From Lytechinus pictus (lineage: Eukaryota; Echinodermata; Echinoidea; Temnopleuroida; Toxopneustidae), in assembly GCF_037042905.1 (NCBI RefSeq), contig NC_087261.1, positions 10,672,717-10,736,716 on the forward strand: a DNA stretch of 64,000 bases, given 5' to 3'. The stretch's first letter is position 1. Every line of letters begins with the position of its first letter. Shown piece after piece: positions 40,600-52,900 of this stretch. The notes under the pieces are model-generated. The model did no database searches, had not been told where the DNA came from, and worked only from the letters and a program-made list of their open reading frames with translations. The translations under genes were made by a program, and so were the position numbers.

Positions 40600-40760
40600 C
40601 CATCATCAATCATCATCAGTCATCATCACCATCATCATCACCACCACCATCATCATCATTAATCATCATCACCATCATCCTCATCACCATCATCATCATC
40701 ACCATCATCATCATCACCATCGTCATCAGTCATCATCAGTCATCATCATCAATCATGACG
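40600..40760. repeat. (CAT/ATC)n microsatellite
   Basis: Long runs of CATCATCAC and ATCATCATC, weaker from 40480. The His/Ile-rich ORFs crossing it are by-products of the repeat. Confidence 0.85.
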
Positions 40761-41008
40761 ATCGTCACCATGCACCACCGCCATCATCGTCATCACCGTT
40801 ATAGCAGAAGCGAGACGTACTGCTTTTCCAATAGTAGGAGCGTACAACGTCGAATTGCGTTTGACTTTTTGAATTTTAATTAATGTATCTGTATTCAGGG
40901 TAAAAACGACAGAAAATGTTGATTCTAGCCGAAGCTCTTTTCTGGGATCTGTCACTGAAAGGTTTTCATTAATTAAAACGCGATTCAAAAAGTCACGTCA
41001 TTTTCATT

Positions 41009-41310
41009 GGCGGAAATCCCAGGGGGGACGTGTCCCCCCCTACTCAAAATAGTAGGGGGGCACAATATCAAATGTCCCCCTACTATTTTTTGGTCTTTTA
41101 TGATGGTAAGAAAAACATCATTCAAAATCGAAATAAAACATGTATTTTGGGACGAGATGACCTTACTTTTGGGATGAGAACCTTTTTTTTTTGCTTGTCA
41201 AATTTATTTTCGTCGAAATGACCTTAAATTTTGGGTTATAACCTTTTTTTAGGCTTCTCAAATTTCCAGCCCCTTATCCCCCCTACCTTTTGGGAGAGAT
41301 TTCCGCCCCT
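41009..41310. mobile_element. TIR element with GGCGGAAATC ends
   Basis: GGCGGAAATCCCAGGGGGGA at the left and GGGAGAGATTTCCGCCCC at the right are inverted. The inner blocks TTGCTTGTCAAATTTATTTTCG and AAATTTTGGGTTATAACC are shared with the GGATCC elements at 29281 and 55042, so the families are related. About 300 bp. Confidence 0.65.
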
Positions 41311-41484
41311 GGTCATTTTACATGTCCACCCCTGTTTGATTGGGGAAAAAAATATTGTATTCTATTTTTGAGCATGTATACTAGTCTATTGGCCTTTCCA
41401 CTTATAATCTCGAGCTTTTCGGTCGTGATCAGAAAATAAGGTGTGATCGCTTGGCGATGTACGAATGATTAAAAAAACAGAGAA

Positions 41485-41729
41485 GATGTATTGTCGAATG
41501 ACGTCAAAATGGCTTAAAAAACCCCAACAACTAAGAAGTCTGTCCAAAATTGGCAAACCGGAACGGCAGTTTCAGAGGTGACGAAAATGTCGTTGGTCCA
41601 CAATCAAGGACTACACTGCTCTCTTGATTCACCAATTTTCGACAAAGAACTCTTTGTTCTTTTGCCATGACGGGCATTTGACAATACATTTTCTAAGTTC
41701 CTGAATTCCGCCGCTGAGCGAAAACTCCC
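41485..41729. mobile_element. Fold-back MITE, copy c
   Basis: AAGTCTGTCCAAAATTGGCAAACC is inverted as GATTCACCAATTTTCGACAAAGA (near 41628). The right end TTGACAATACATTTTCTAAG to AGCGAAAACTCCCT matches copies a and b. Confidence 0.65.
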
Positions 41730-43422
41730 TATTGACCCAAGAGGAGGATATGGGAGTGGGGGTGCCCTCCCCATTCATTATTTTTCAAGTTCTAGTAGAG
41801 GAGGGGGGGGGGGAGGTGGGATCATATTCTTTTTCCTTGACACAGGGGCAACTAGGGTGCGGTGCATGCCCTGGCATTCATGATTTTTTTTCAAGAAGTA
41901 AAAAGGGGGTAGGGATATGGGGTAAACGAAGGGGAACAGTATAAACGTTAAGATCGTGTAACTCTAAATAATTCATGTTATCCAACCGAGACAAAAAATG
42001 ACGTAACAATTAGGTCATCTTGATCGTCCCACCCCTCAAATCACTCTGGCACCGCCTCTGACCTGAAGCACATGTATTCCTTGATCCATCTTCACATGCA
42101 GGCCGTGCAGCGCCTGGGTGAGGGGTAAGACGACGTCATATTTTCCCTTCAATTTCATGAATTACAAAAACGCGGCCCAGAAATCTCTTCTGTAAACTCT
42201 TTCTTCCGTCTTTCAATTCCTTCCCTTTTTTCACTACGAACGGGGGGTGGGGGGGGGGGGGGAGGTCGACCCCTGCTACACCTGTGTCACCTCCCCTGTT
42301 CTCATTAAACTGATTAGTGGAATACTTGCAATCCAGTTGCTCGTTGCTATGTCAACCTCTGCCAAGCCTTGGACAATTAACATTTGAAAATAAATTACCC
42401 CATGGAATTAGGATAATATGTGAAGTCGCTATTGTCCCTTTACCCCCTATTCTACTTTGTATACAGGGTTAACGAGTGTAAGCGACTGTGAAGACCATTC
42501 TTGTAATGTATCGAATACTTGCACTTGAAAATTGTATGGGCACTATACAGTGGATCATTTACACAAATATTTGCTGTAATTGTAATCCAATCGACCCCTG
42601 TTAATGATATACAATCCGCCAATCAATGCTACAAGCTTTGAGTACCCGAGCGGGTTGCAGCTTGTATATCCGAAACAGGCGTCTGTTAACACATTAAAAG
42701 CCCGGCTGATTGGATCTGAAGGTGCTGTGGAGGAAAAATATATCAGGTAATTCAAGTTTGACTCCGATTCCTCATTGATAAAGATGAAGATGCATTGTTA
42801 TAATATTTGGACAATCTTGATCTGAGCTCAGTAAAATGAAATGAAAACTCGTAATCTTCTTGAAAGCAGTATTTCGATTGAGGCAATTTTCACTTTATTT
42901 CATGCTTCTTTCTTCCTTTCCTTGCTTATGTTCTTCATCTTATAGAGGTGCTATAATAAAAGCATATAGTAATTTTGTATTATCATCATTGTAATAATGA
43001 CGGTCTTTTGCAATTCAGTTAGAATTGGATTGATTTTTAGATTTGGTCTACTATCGTAATAAAAAAAAGGTTAATTTAAGAAAAAAAAACTTGGGCTACC
43101 AATCATTTTCATTCTTGCGGAAACACAAACTTTCAACCATTAAACAATAATACGTTATATCTTGATATCAATCGGTAACGCGGCAACGTTACATAATGAG
43201 AAATTTGCAGATTGTTTCATGAAATAGGTCATACTAATATATATATATATATATATATATATTCCTTCTTCCTTGTGCATAATATGCAAATTTTGAGTGT
43301 AATGATCACATTGGAAAACGTATTGACTTCAGGGTGCAATTATAGGTAAATTACGAAATGCGTTACATAATTTCTATAACGGCACTTCATTAATACATAA
43401 TATTCATGTTTAAAGTAGGCCA
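41730..43422. other. Unassigned intergenic DNA with G runs
   Basis: No exon, RNA gene or bounded element was recognised in about 1.7 kb. It contains G-rich runs near 41805 and 42241 and an (AT)n microsatellite at about 43238-43262. Confidence 0.4.
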
Positions 43423-43566
43423 GGGTCCCGTAACACAAAGGTTAGCGATTATTCGTACGCTTGATTTTTACGATTGATTGTACATTGTAGTCAATGCAAT
43501 CAATCGTAGAAAAATGTTCTCCGGGAATGTTCTACGATCATTGCTAAGTTTTGTGTTATGGGCCCC
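43423..43566. mobile_element. Small MITE, CCCGTAACACAAAG family
   Basis: GGGTCCCGTAACACAAAGGTTAGCGAT at the left is inverted at the right as ATCATTGCTAAGTTTTGTGTTATGGGCCCC. The inner blocks TTACGATTGATTG and CAATCAATCGTA are also inverted. It ends 31 bp before the first ATG of the SCARB gene. A sister copy is at 57614-57741. Confidence 0.82.
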
Positions 43567-43597
43567 ATGTTGTTAATAAAGATACAATAACATACCA

Positions 43598-43903
43598 ATG
43601 ATGCCTTCCCATTATATCTTATTTTATGAACCTTTTAACGATTATAAAAGCTTCGCAATGCATATGGTGGAAGATGATGACGATTCTCCGTTCGAATGCG
43701 ACATCGATTTGGCCCCACTCATTAAGCGACCTCTGGATGACGTCGACAAGGATCCCACAAAGTATGGTGTGAAACGGAAATGCACTCCTCGTCTTGTCGT
43801 CTGCCATGCATTCTTGCTGCTGATGGCACTGGCTTTGATTTTCACGGGATTGTTATTCCTACCATGGTTTGTAGAGCGAATGTATGGCTACCTTATACAT
43901 CGC
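43598..43903 (+). CDS. SCARB1: SCARB-like exon 1 (residues 1-102), cytosolic N-terminus and TM1
   Basis: The frame from the first ATG carries an acidic stretch (VEDDDDSPFECDIDLAPL) and a hydrophobic helix LVVCHAFLLLMALALIFTG, then LLFLPWFVERM. Donor GTGAGT, phase 0. Met2, Met21 (43658) and Met23 (43664) are alternative starts; even the shortest leaves about 43 residues before the helix. Confidence 0.85.
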
Positions 43904-46900
43904 GTGAGTAGACCCAGTTTCATCCTCATTGAATAAATCAAAATCAAATATTATTCCGCTGCCGAATTCAATTAACTTGATCACACCCTGAGTCTAAATT
44001 TTGTCATATTCATTTTATTCTGTGTAGTTTATTTAAACATGTAAATGCATTTGTGTAGTAAGCTCTAAAGTGCGATTTACTTGAGATGGCAAGATTTATT
44101 TCATCTTGATTTGTCAATTACAGCATTTATTATGTCGACTTGACGACACAAGGTATCTTGCCAAGTCGACTTATAAAAAGTTGTATATTACATGGCGCGA
44201 TACGCTGTCTTGCCAAGTCGACGTATATAAGAGGTTGGGTTTCGTCGTGGCGAGAAAGGTCACTTTGCAAAGTCGAATGATAAAAAGTCGTATGTCGACA
44301 ATGGTGAGGTATCGTCCAAACTTACCTCGCCATGACAACATGTTTTTGTTCCTGTATCGACAAAATAGGACTATTAAAACATTGCAAGATAAAATATCTC
44401 ACCGCATCTTTAAACTTGCTTTATATTTAATTTTAGATTTATTTATCGCTGAATTTTCAACATGATTATATAAACATTCTTATACTATCTGTAAAAAGCA
44501 TGAAAAAACACTGTTTCTCTTTACAAGGTTTTCGTTTTGGATCCTAATTCACGCCTATATCCAGAGTGGCAACGCCCATCCCTACCCATCTATCAAAACG
44601 TTTACTTCTTTGACATTCAAAATCCGGATGACCTGATGAATGGTCAAAGGCCAAAGATCGTTGAGAAGGGACCATATTCATACAGGTCAGCAGTTTGATT
44701 ATTAATTTTCTATAAGTATAGCAAATGATCATCAGCAATCGTCTTAGATAATTCTCTTACCAGTAGATCTAGGCTTATCGTTGCATGCATTTCAGTTATG
44801 TTAAGTAGGCAAAGTCAAGTCCCATGGAGTATATATAGATCATATCTTAATCTATAAATCGATTTACCAGATCAAAACGCATTATGTAGTACACCTTGAA
44901 TTCATGGGTTCCCTATTTTCACTAGCATAATAAGTCCAAAATGTTGAGGGAGCCAGATATGATGTATCGAGCAAAATTTATAAAAAGTTGATGCGAGCGA
45001 GCAAAATTTTGACATTTTTAATACGAAAATAAAATGTTGTGATAGATTTTTACATAATATTCAGAAAAGGATATCATATTTTAACCTTATCTCTTTCATT
45101 TTCTCTTTATTTTTGGTCGTGAAAAAATGAGGGCCGGGGGGGGGGGGGTGCAAGCCCCCCAAGCTTTCCTCCATTTCTATGCCACTGCATATTTTCTACT
45201 GTTGTCGTATCGCTAATAATAGCCCTGTACATTGTTATCACATTTGGTAATAAGATGAAAAAAAACAAGCCGAATTTTATGTTCATGTGAAATAATGAAA
45301 GACCTTTAATTGTTTGCTATGTTGAAAATTTAATCGGGAATCACGGTTTCCTTTTTTGTTGGACACACTGTGTAGTACTTTTTTCTTAATATACGTCAAA
45401 ATATGCTAGAATTAGATTTTTAATCAAAAGTTTGTCCTATATTCACCATTTTCTACCCGGCCGGTAGTCGGCTCACTATGCCAAAGATTCCTTTTCATTT
45501 CATTTATTGTTTCTGCAACTTTTTTTTGAAAATATGCAAAGTAAAAACGAAAATACATAATAAATAACAAAATATTCAACAATAAATATGTGAACAAGGT
45601 CGTATTTTCTTTAACAAAGATTTTTAAAGGTTGCAGGGGTTGCCATTCTGTTTGTAATGTAATTTGCATTTTTTCCAGTTTCCAACTCATTGATTTGAAT
45701 TTCTGTATTTATTATATGTATGTTGAAAAAATGAAAAGAAATAAGATAACTCAATAAAATCAAATCAACTTAAAATCAAATCAACTTATTTTTTAAAGGA
45801 TGGAGTTAGCTCGAGACAACGTTAGTTTTCACGATAACGATACAGTGTCTTATCTTCTTCGCTGTCGATACTATTTTGATGAGGAACGTTCGGTGGGACC
45901 TGAGTCGGATACTGTTACCGCCCTCAACTCACCGTTACTGGTAAAGTGTGTCTCTGTGTTTTAATTGACATGATAGTCAAATATTTATATGGGGAATTGT
46001 TCATTTCTTGAAAATTGTATGCCTATACATAAATGCCTATACTCAAATGGCAAATAGTGGAGGAACGTATCAAATATCAATGTAGTGTTCTTGCTTTCAA
46101 AATTTAGCACCAGCCTATCTGGAACCATTTATCTGCAAACGTAATGTAACTTATATAAAAACACGATATTCTGAACAATGGCCCCTTCAACTACCCTGCC
46201 CAAGGACGGATTATAAAAGAAAATCTTTTGAATATGTTGCTGCCGTCTTATTCAATTCGCTCCCTTGTGATATACAAAAATGCACGTCCCTCTCTCCATG
46301 CCTTAAAAAAAACCCACTGTAAATCATTAAAATTTTGATTGTCATACACTGAATAACTTGATGATTCCATGATACGTATTGATTCACTCTATATGTATAT
46401 AATATTTTCTGTTTTTACTTTATTGTTTCGTTACATACATTGAATTGCTATTGATGAAGAGTTTTTTGGTAAACTGCAGGCCGCCTTTGGAAAGCAGGTT
46501 TTCATATAATTAACAGGCCTACTCTGCAGTATAAAATAAAGAAAACAAACAAATAAATGAATATAAATGAATGAATGAATGAATAAATAAAAAAAAAAAT
46601 AGATAAATAAATAAATTGATTGAATACACACACAGCATATCGACCTTGGATTTCATTTTTTTTTATTGTTGTCACATTTCTATGTGCCATTGCCCTTTAA
46701 AAAAGTTCATCCACTTTTTATGCTGCCCCACCACATCGCCTCTTCCTCTGAGGCCTATAATTTACATTTTTCCCACAACCCCCCCTCCTTCTCTGACCAT
46801 ATCCCTCTACTTTCCCCTCAAATATTTAATTTCACTTAATTCATTACCCCACCCCTCCCTCATCAAGACGACTGCTCACATGATGGAGAACTACCAATTC

Positions 46901-49900
46901 CTGGTTCGTACTGCTATCCGTGGTCTCCTTTACGAGCTCGACGAGCGACCCGTCGTCACGAAGACCGTCTCTGAGATCATGTGGGGATACCAAGAACCTC
47001 TTCTTACCATGGCCAAGCAGTTCCAGTCTGTTCCACCCGAGTTCGAGTCTGGGCAGTTTGGATACTTTGTTGGGGTAAGTAGGGCGGCACCCCCATCCAT
47101 GATAAAGAGATACAATGCAACATTGGGAAGGAAACGGGTGTATTATAAACCAAACTTTAATTATTGCGTCTTAATCAAGGATAACAAATACGCCATCCCC
47201 TTGTCTTAGGTGCACTTGACCCCAAACAACCGATAACAATGAACATAAAAAAAAGGATAAAAGGAAACGAAAAGTGTACATTTGATTTGATTTTGTAGTA
47301 TTTTGTCAAAATCCATCACCATTATTTTCATTTAAAAAGTCAAATTTTCGCTCGCTTGCTTTTATTTCTATAATGAAAATTTTGCCACATCCACCATGTT
47401 GTGCTCCCTCAAATTTATGAGATTTTTTAAAATTCCCCTTATTTTTCCCCAAATAGTAATAATTATGCACAATACAGCAATATGCAAACGAGAGTCGTGA
47501 TTCCACTCAGTCGCTATTTCTTATATATTTTATAATTCAAAATGTGCAGATTTGACAAATGAATGTTAAGAAAAATCTTCATTTTATCACCAAAAGTTAC
47601 ATCAATGGCAACTCCACACTTTAAGGGAGGAATCGAACTTTACTTTACAATGGGGAAAAATAGAATATTTCAGATTTATAATAAAATACAAAATGAATAG
47701 TGAGTGAGTGACGTTCCCTCATTTGCATACCAACCAGATTGAACACTCCTTCGTATCTGAGTTAATATAATTTTTTTTGAAATTAGAAATTTGAATGGAA
47801 ATGAAAATAATGAATCGAATTGAAGCAAAACCTTCATAACTTATTTTGAATCCGAGTTTGATTTTTTTTTTAAATCTCGTCTTACTCAAATCAACTTTTT
47901 GCTGGGGTGGACATTTCTTCTCCTTTCTCTCGTGTCGTAGCTCAATACGTCATACGTTGGTCAATTCAATGTGTACACTGGACAAGAGAACGAGAATTTG
48001 ATCAACCTCATTGATAGAGTAGATGGTAGGAGCAACCTTAATTTCTGGTGGTCAGAAGAAGCAAATAGTGTCAAGAACAGCACAGGTAACATTATTCCAT
48101 TTTATTTATCAGAGCTGCAAGTTAGCATGATTAGTAGAATTTCTAAGTGGAACGTGATAAGTAGGAGATTTTTTCACTTGAAATAGGATTTTTTAATCTT
48201 GTACGAATGCTGATATTTTGTATGTTTAAAAAAAAATAATGAAAAATATGATTTTAGGTTTGAAAGAAGGATAAAAACAAATGAGGAGGAGAATGTGATT
48301 TTTTTTTCACAATTTAGGTTGGCAGCTCAGGGGGGCATTTCATGAAAAGACTTGTCGGACGTTTTATCCGACAAGTCCCATTTTATCCGACAGTTACCAT
48401 AGGAACAGTGCCTCTCTGCCAATCAAAATCATGGAAAGATGTCAGATCTGACAACTTGTCGGATGAAAATATTGATGAAACGCTCCCCTTGATTTATTGA
48501 TATTTTCCATTAAAATTTGATCTTCATGAGGCCCTGGCATGCCCGGGTAAAATTATGAAATTAAAAACAATGAATGAGGATGATTCATAACAGTTATAAG
48601 ATAATTATAAGGTTATGATTTACAAGGTTACAAGATACAAGATTATGGGTTATAAAATCATAAGATATTTATGAAATTCATATAAAATTACAATAAAAAC
48701 TACACAAACATCATTGATTAATACATCGAAAATGGATTAAGAAATATAAAAATATGTCATCTGTTTCACTGAAATAATTCCCAAAAGTAAGATGTCTTGG
48801 CTGTCTTATCCCTTGACCAATTTCAAAGAAATCTACAGGGTTTTGTTTATTTGATGTTTTCCCCCTTTCACGGTGATTCAATTTTCTGCCTGGAGTTTAA
48901 CAAAAAGAAAAGAAAACAAAAACAAAAACAGAAAATACGCTCCCAATATCAAGTGGTACATACCGCTCATAATACAGTTTATCTCAATCAATCCAATTCA
49001 ATTAATCATTGTTTCACAAGCCAGACTGTATATATATAGGTTAATAAAAGCACAATAGAAAAAATACAATTGTGTCCTAAAATACAAGGCTCGTGAGGCA
49101 AACCTAAACGGGGCTCAAGGGCTACAGGCAGGGTAGCGTGAAATAAGAAAATATATTATTAGAAGGGAATTTATATAATTTCTTTCCGAAGTGTCACCGT
49201 GAATTGTCATTGTTTTCGTGTTTAGATGGTTCGGTGTATCACCCGAATGTAGAGAAGACGGAGACTCTCTCGATGTATCAACCTTCTCTATGCAGGTTAG
49301 TACATGACTACACAAACAGTGGTGCTTACACTAAACACTATACCAGTCGGTGAGCACTTACACCAGTGTTAGGTTGACACCCATTGGTCTGTTGGTGCTA
49401 TTACAGTGTCATTTTTGTCTGTTCCTTTAACACTATTTGGGGTTGTCTTCTAATTCCAACAATTGGGAAACATTGAGAAATCAGAGGGCGGGGTTGATTA
49501 CATCTCTGCAATTGCATATGCGTCCTTTATGATTTGCATTATCATTATGACTGATGAGTCACTGGCATATATTTCAGTATATATATGTAACATGCACAGA
49601 TCTATTTAAATTTCGCTCATTTTTTTCTAGGTCTGTGTCGTTCGATTTTGTGAAGGACTCCAGCTACAGAGGCATTCCTCTCCTCAAATTCGGTCTATCG
49701 CCCTCTACGTACCAGAACGCAACAGCTTTTCCTCCAAATGAGGGATTTTGTAGCGGCCACCGACGGCTGTGTGGGCCATCGGGTGTTATGCGACAAGACC
49801 CTTGTCGATTTGGTATGTTAGAATGTTTTTCGATTAATTTGTGATGTCTATAATATGAATTCAAATAGATTTCATCCTTATTTCAAATAAAAAGATTTTA

Positions 49901-52900
49901 GAAATCAGAATAACATGCTTGAAATGATTTAGCCCGAACCCCAAATACCCTTCCACCAAAAGAATCTGAAAATGACAACGACATAGTCGGACATTTATAG
50001 CCAAATCCATTTTTACGCAAATGACTGCAAGTAACAACAGTGCATGGTTTAAACGACTATTTCTGAAATGTTTCTAATAAAAAAAAAGCAAAATGAAAAA
50101 GTTTGAAAAGATCGATAAGAAACCAAATTGCAGAGATGTTAATTTCTTCATTGGGATGTTTTCTTGGTGGAACGACATTTGCTCCTGCGACAGTTTTTCG
50201 AGAATGTGGGTTAGTGTTAGGGTAGCAATATCAGTGACGGGTTTTACGTTATGTTTAGGGTTAGGTTTAGCATATGGTTGAAGTTGGTCATTCGATTAAA
50301 GTGTGGAATTTATAGCGGAGCATTATTGTCGCCGGAGCAAACCGTTTCCCTCCTTTAATGCTTTCACTCCTTTATCATATTCGTCAATACAGGGAGTCCA
50401 GTTGCGATATCGAATCCTCATTTCTTTGGGGGTCAACAAACTCTGTTTGATGACGTCGATGGTTTGTCACCAAATGCATCGCTTCACGAAAGCTACATGG
50501 AAATAGAACCGGTAAGGTTGTTTGCTATATTATTATCCCTTTAAAGGAAAATAAAACCTTTGGAACAAGAAAGCTTGTGCGAAAACAGAAAAATGAAAGA
50601 AACAGATCAACGAAAGTTTGAGAAAAATTGATTAAATAATAAGAGCGTTATGAACATTTGAAGTTAGATCATTATTGTAATGTAGATCCTCTAGTTGGAA
50701 ATGCGACAAAGATGTGTGATGTCAACTGATCTGTATAGTATTCAGATCAGTGATGATATCACATGTGAACAACTTTCCCATTCACTTAAACTGCCTCTTT
50801 AATCACATTTATCAGTAGATCATGACTGTATGTATTTTTTTTTGGGAGGGCATGTAATACATATTTTCAAAGAATACATTTTGGATGAAGAGTTTGTATC
50901 ACCATAAGAAAAGAGCAAAAGGAGACATTTGGGGATATTTTATAGTCCATCAAACTTAAAATTGTTCATATGACATCACGCATCTCTGTCGCATTGCCAA
51001 TAGAAGGATCTCCATAGCATTAGTTATCGCAATTTTCAAATGCTTATAAATTTCTCATTATTTGTCCGATTTTCTCAAACTTTATTTGATCTTATTCTCT
51101 GATTTTTCTTTTTCCACACAAGCCCACTTGTACCAAAGGTTTCATCCCCCTTAAAAATGACATATGACATGTAACACGGGTTTTTGTTCGCTTTCCATTA
51201 AGAAAATTTGTAGGTCTATTCATCTTTGCCGGCCTTATACATTGGCACCTTTTGCCCTGTACAGTAATTGTGCTTCTCTTTTGATATATATTAACAATAC
51301 TCTCTTGTAGTGATGATGTATTCCCCCCCCCCCCTTTTTGGAAGGCAATTGTATCCTCTGTTGGAGTGAAAATTTTATTTGTCAAAAAGTGCTAAAGATG
51401 TTGGTACATTTTCTGTGCCCCATCAACCATTCTTTTACCAACTTCTGTATCTGCATGACCCTGCTTGAAAACCAGGCTTGATAACCGTCATCAACCATAA
51501 TCACGCCACCATTGTGGCCATCATCGTCACCTTCAATGTGATCACCATCGTCATCATCATTGTAACCACCATCGTCATCATTGTAACCATCGTCATCGCA
51601 ATCAATTTCACCATCATCGGCTCCCTCATCGCCATCATCATCGTCTCCATCATTTTCAACTCGATTTAATTTAAAAAAGGTTTTTTTAAACCTGCTTCTG
51701 AGCCAAAGGCTGAATTAAAACATGTGTACAAATCAAAATAACAAAATGTTCATTACAAGCACGGACCTACGTCCATGTTTGTTTAAAGTAAAATGAAATC
51801 ATATAAGAGGAATATGATTACTTCTTACATTACCGGTGTGTTGGCTCAGTTGGTAGAGCGTCCGTCTCACAACCGGGAGGTCGGGGGTTCAAACCCCGGC
51901 CGCGTCAGACCAAAAGACGTTAACAGATGGGAGTTGCTGCTACCCTGTTTGGCGTTCAACGATTAAAGGGATAGAGCCTCGTCGATCTGGCGCTGCACAG
52001 CGGCTGCCGGGCCCACGATCAATTGGGCAAAGCAAATTTTCGGAGTATTTCATTTCATGTCTATTTCGAACAATAAATTATGGATGTATAATACATTGTC
52101 ACCATCGTCATCATCGTCACCATGGTCACCATCATCATCATTGCCGTCATCGTCACCATCGTCGTCACCGTCATCGTCATCACCATTGTCGCCTACATCA
52201 ATCTCATACTCACCATTGTCATCCTGATTATCGCGTCATTTGACGAGGTGAGAATGTTTAATGGTATTGTTCCTTTTGATATTCAACAGAAAACCGGCAT
52301 GCCCTTTGTGATGAAGTTTCGTGTTCAAATCAATATGTATATACATCCAGTAGATGGGCTTGGGTAAGCATTATGTCTCAATTAATAAAGGAATATGATG
52401 TATTCGTTTTACAATGAAAATGGAGGTGTCGTGGTGCAGTGGTTCGGTCACTTAACTCATAAAGGGTCGAAGGTTCGAATCCCACCCGGCGCTAATGTCA
52501 TTTGGCAAGACATTTATGTCCGTATGTCACTCTCCACCCAGGTGTTTTAACACCTGGGTACCCGGTAGGATGTGAACGTTAATGTGAATAGATTGACATG
52601 TGTGCCCCGATAAACGGTTGCCTGGCCAGGATACTCCCCAGGGAGTGGAGATGGTGCACTTCATGTGTGGAACATAATTATTATTATTATGAATTGCACT
52701 TTTTGTCACCTACCCATGATTACATTACAGTAAACTTTCGCAAAACATGAGAGTAAATACAGATTAATCACATAAAGTTCATCAGGGCATTTGTGAAAAG
52801 TCAACAAATTCACAAAGAATACACTGTACCTGTACCTATACTTGCAGGTCTTTTCAATTGCCGTTAAGTATTGTCTAATATAGCTAAAATAAAAAGGAAA

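Noticed and set aside
40467-40883. His-rich ORF
   Set aside because: Translation of a CAT/ATC microsatellite.
46616-47209. 197-residue single-exon gene
   Set aside because: Only 46868-47074 is coding (SCARB exon 4). The upstream part is intron and the downstream part continues past a GTAAGT donor.
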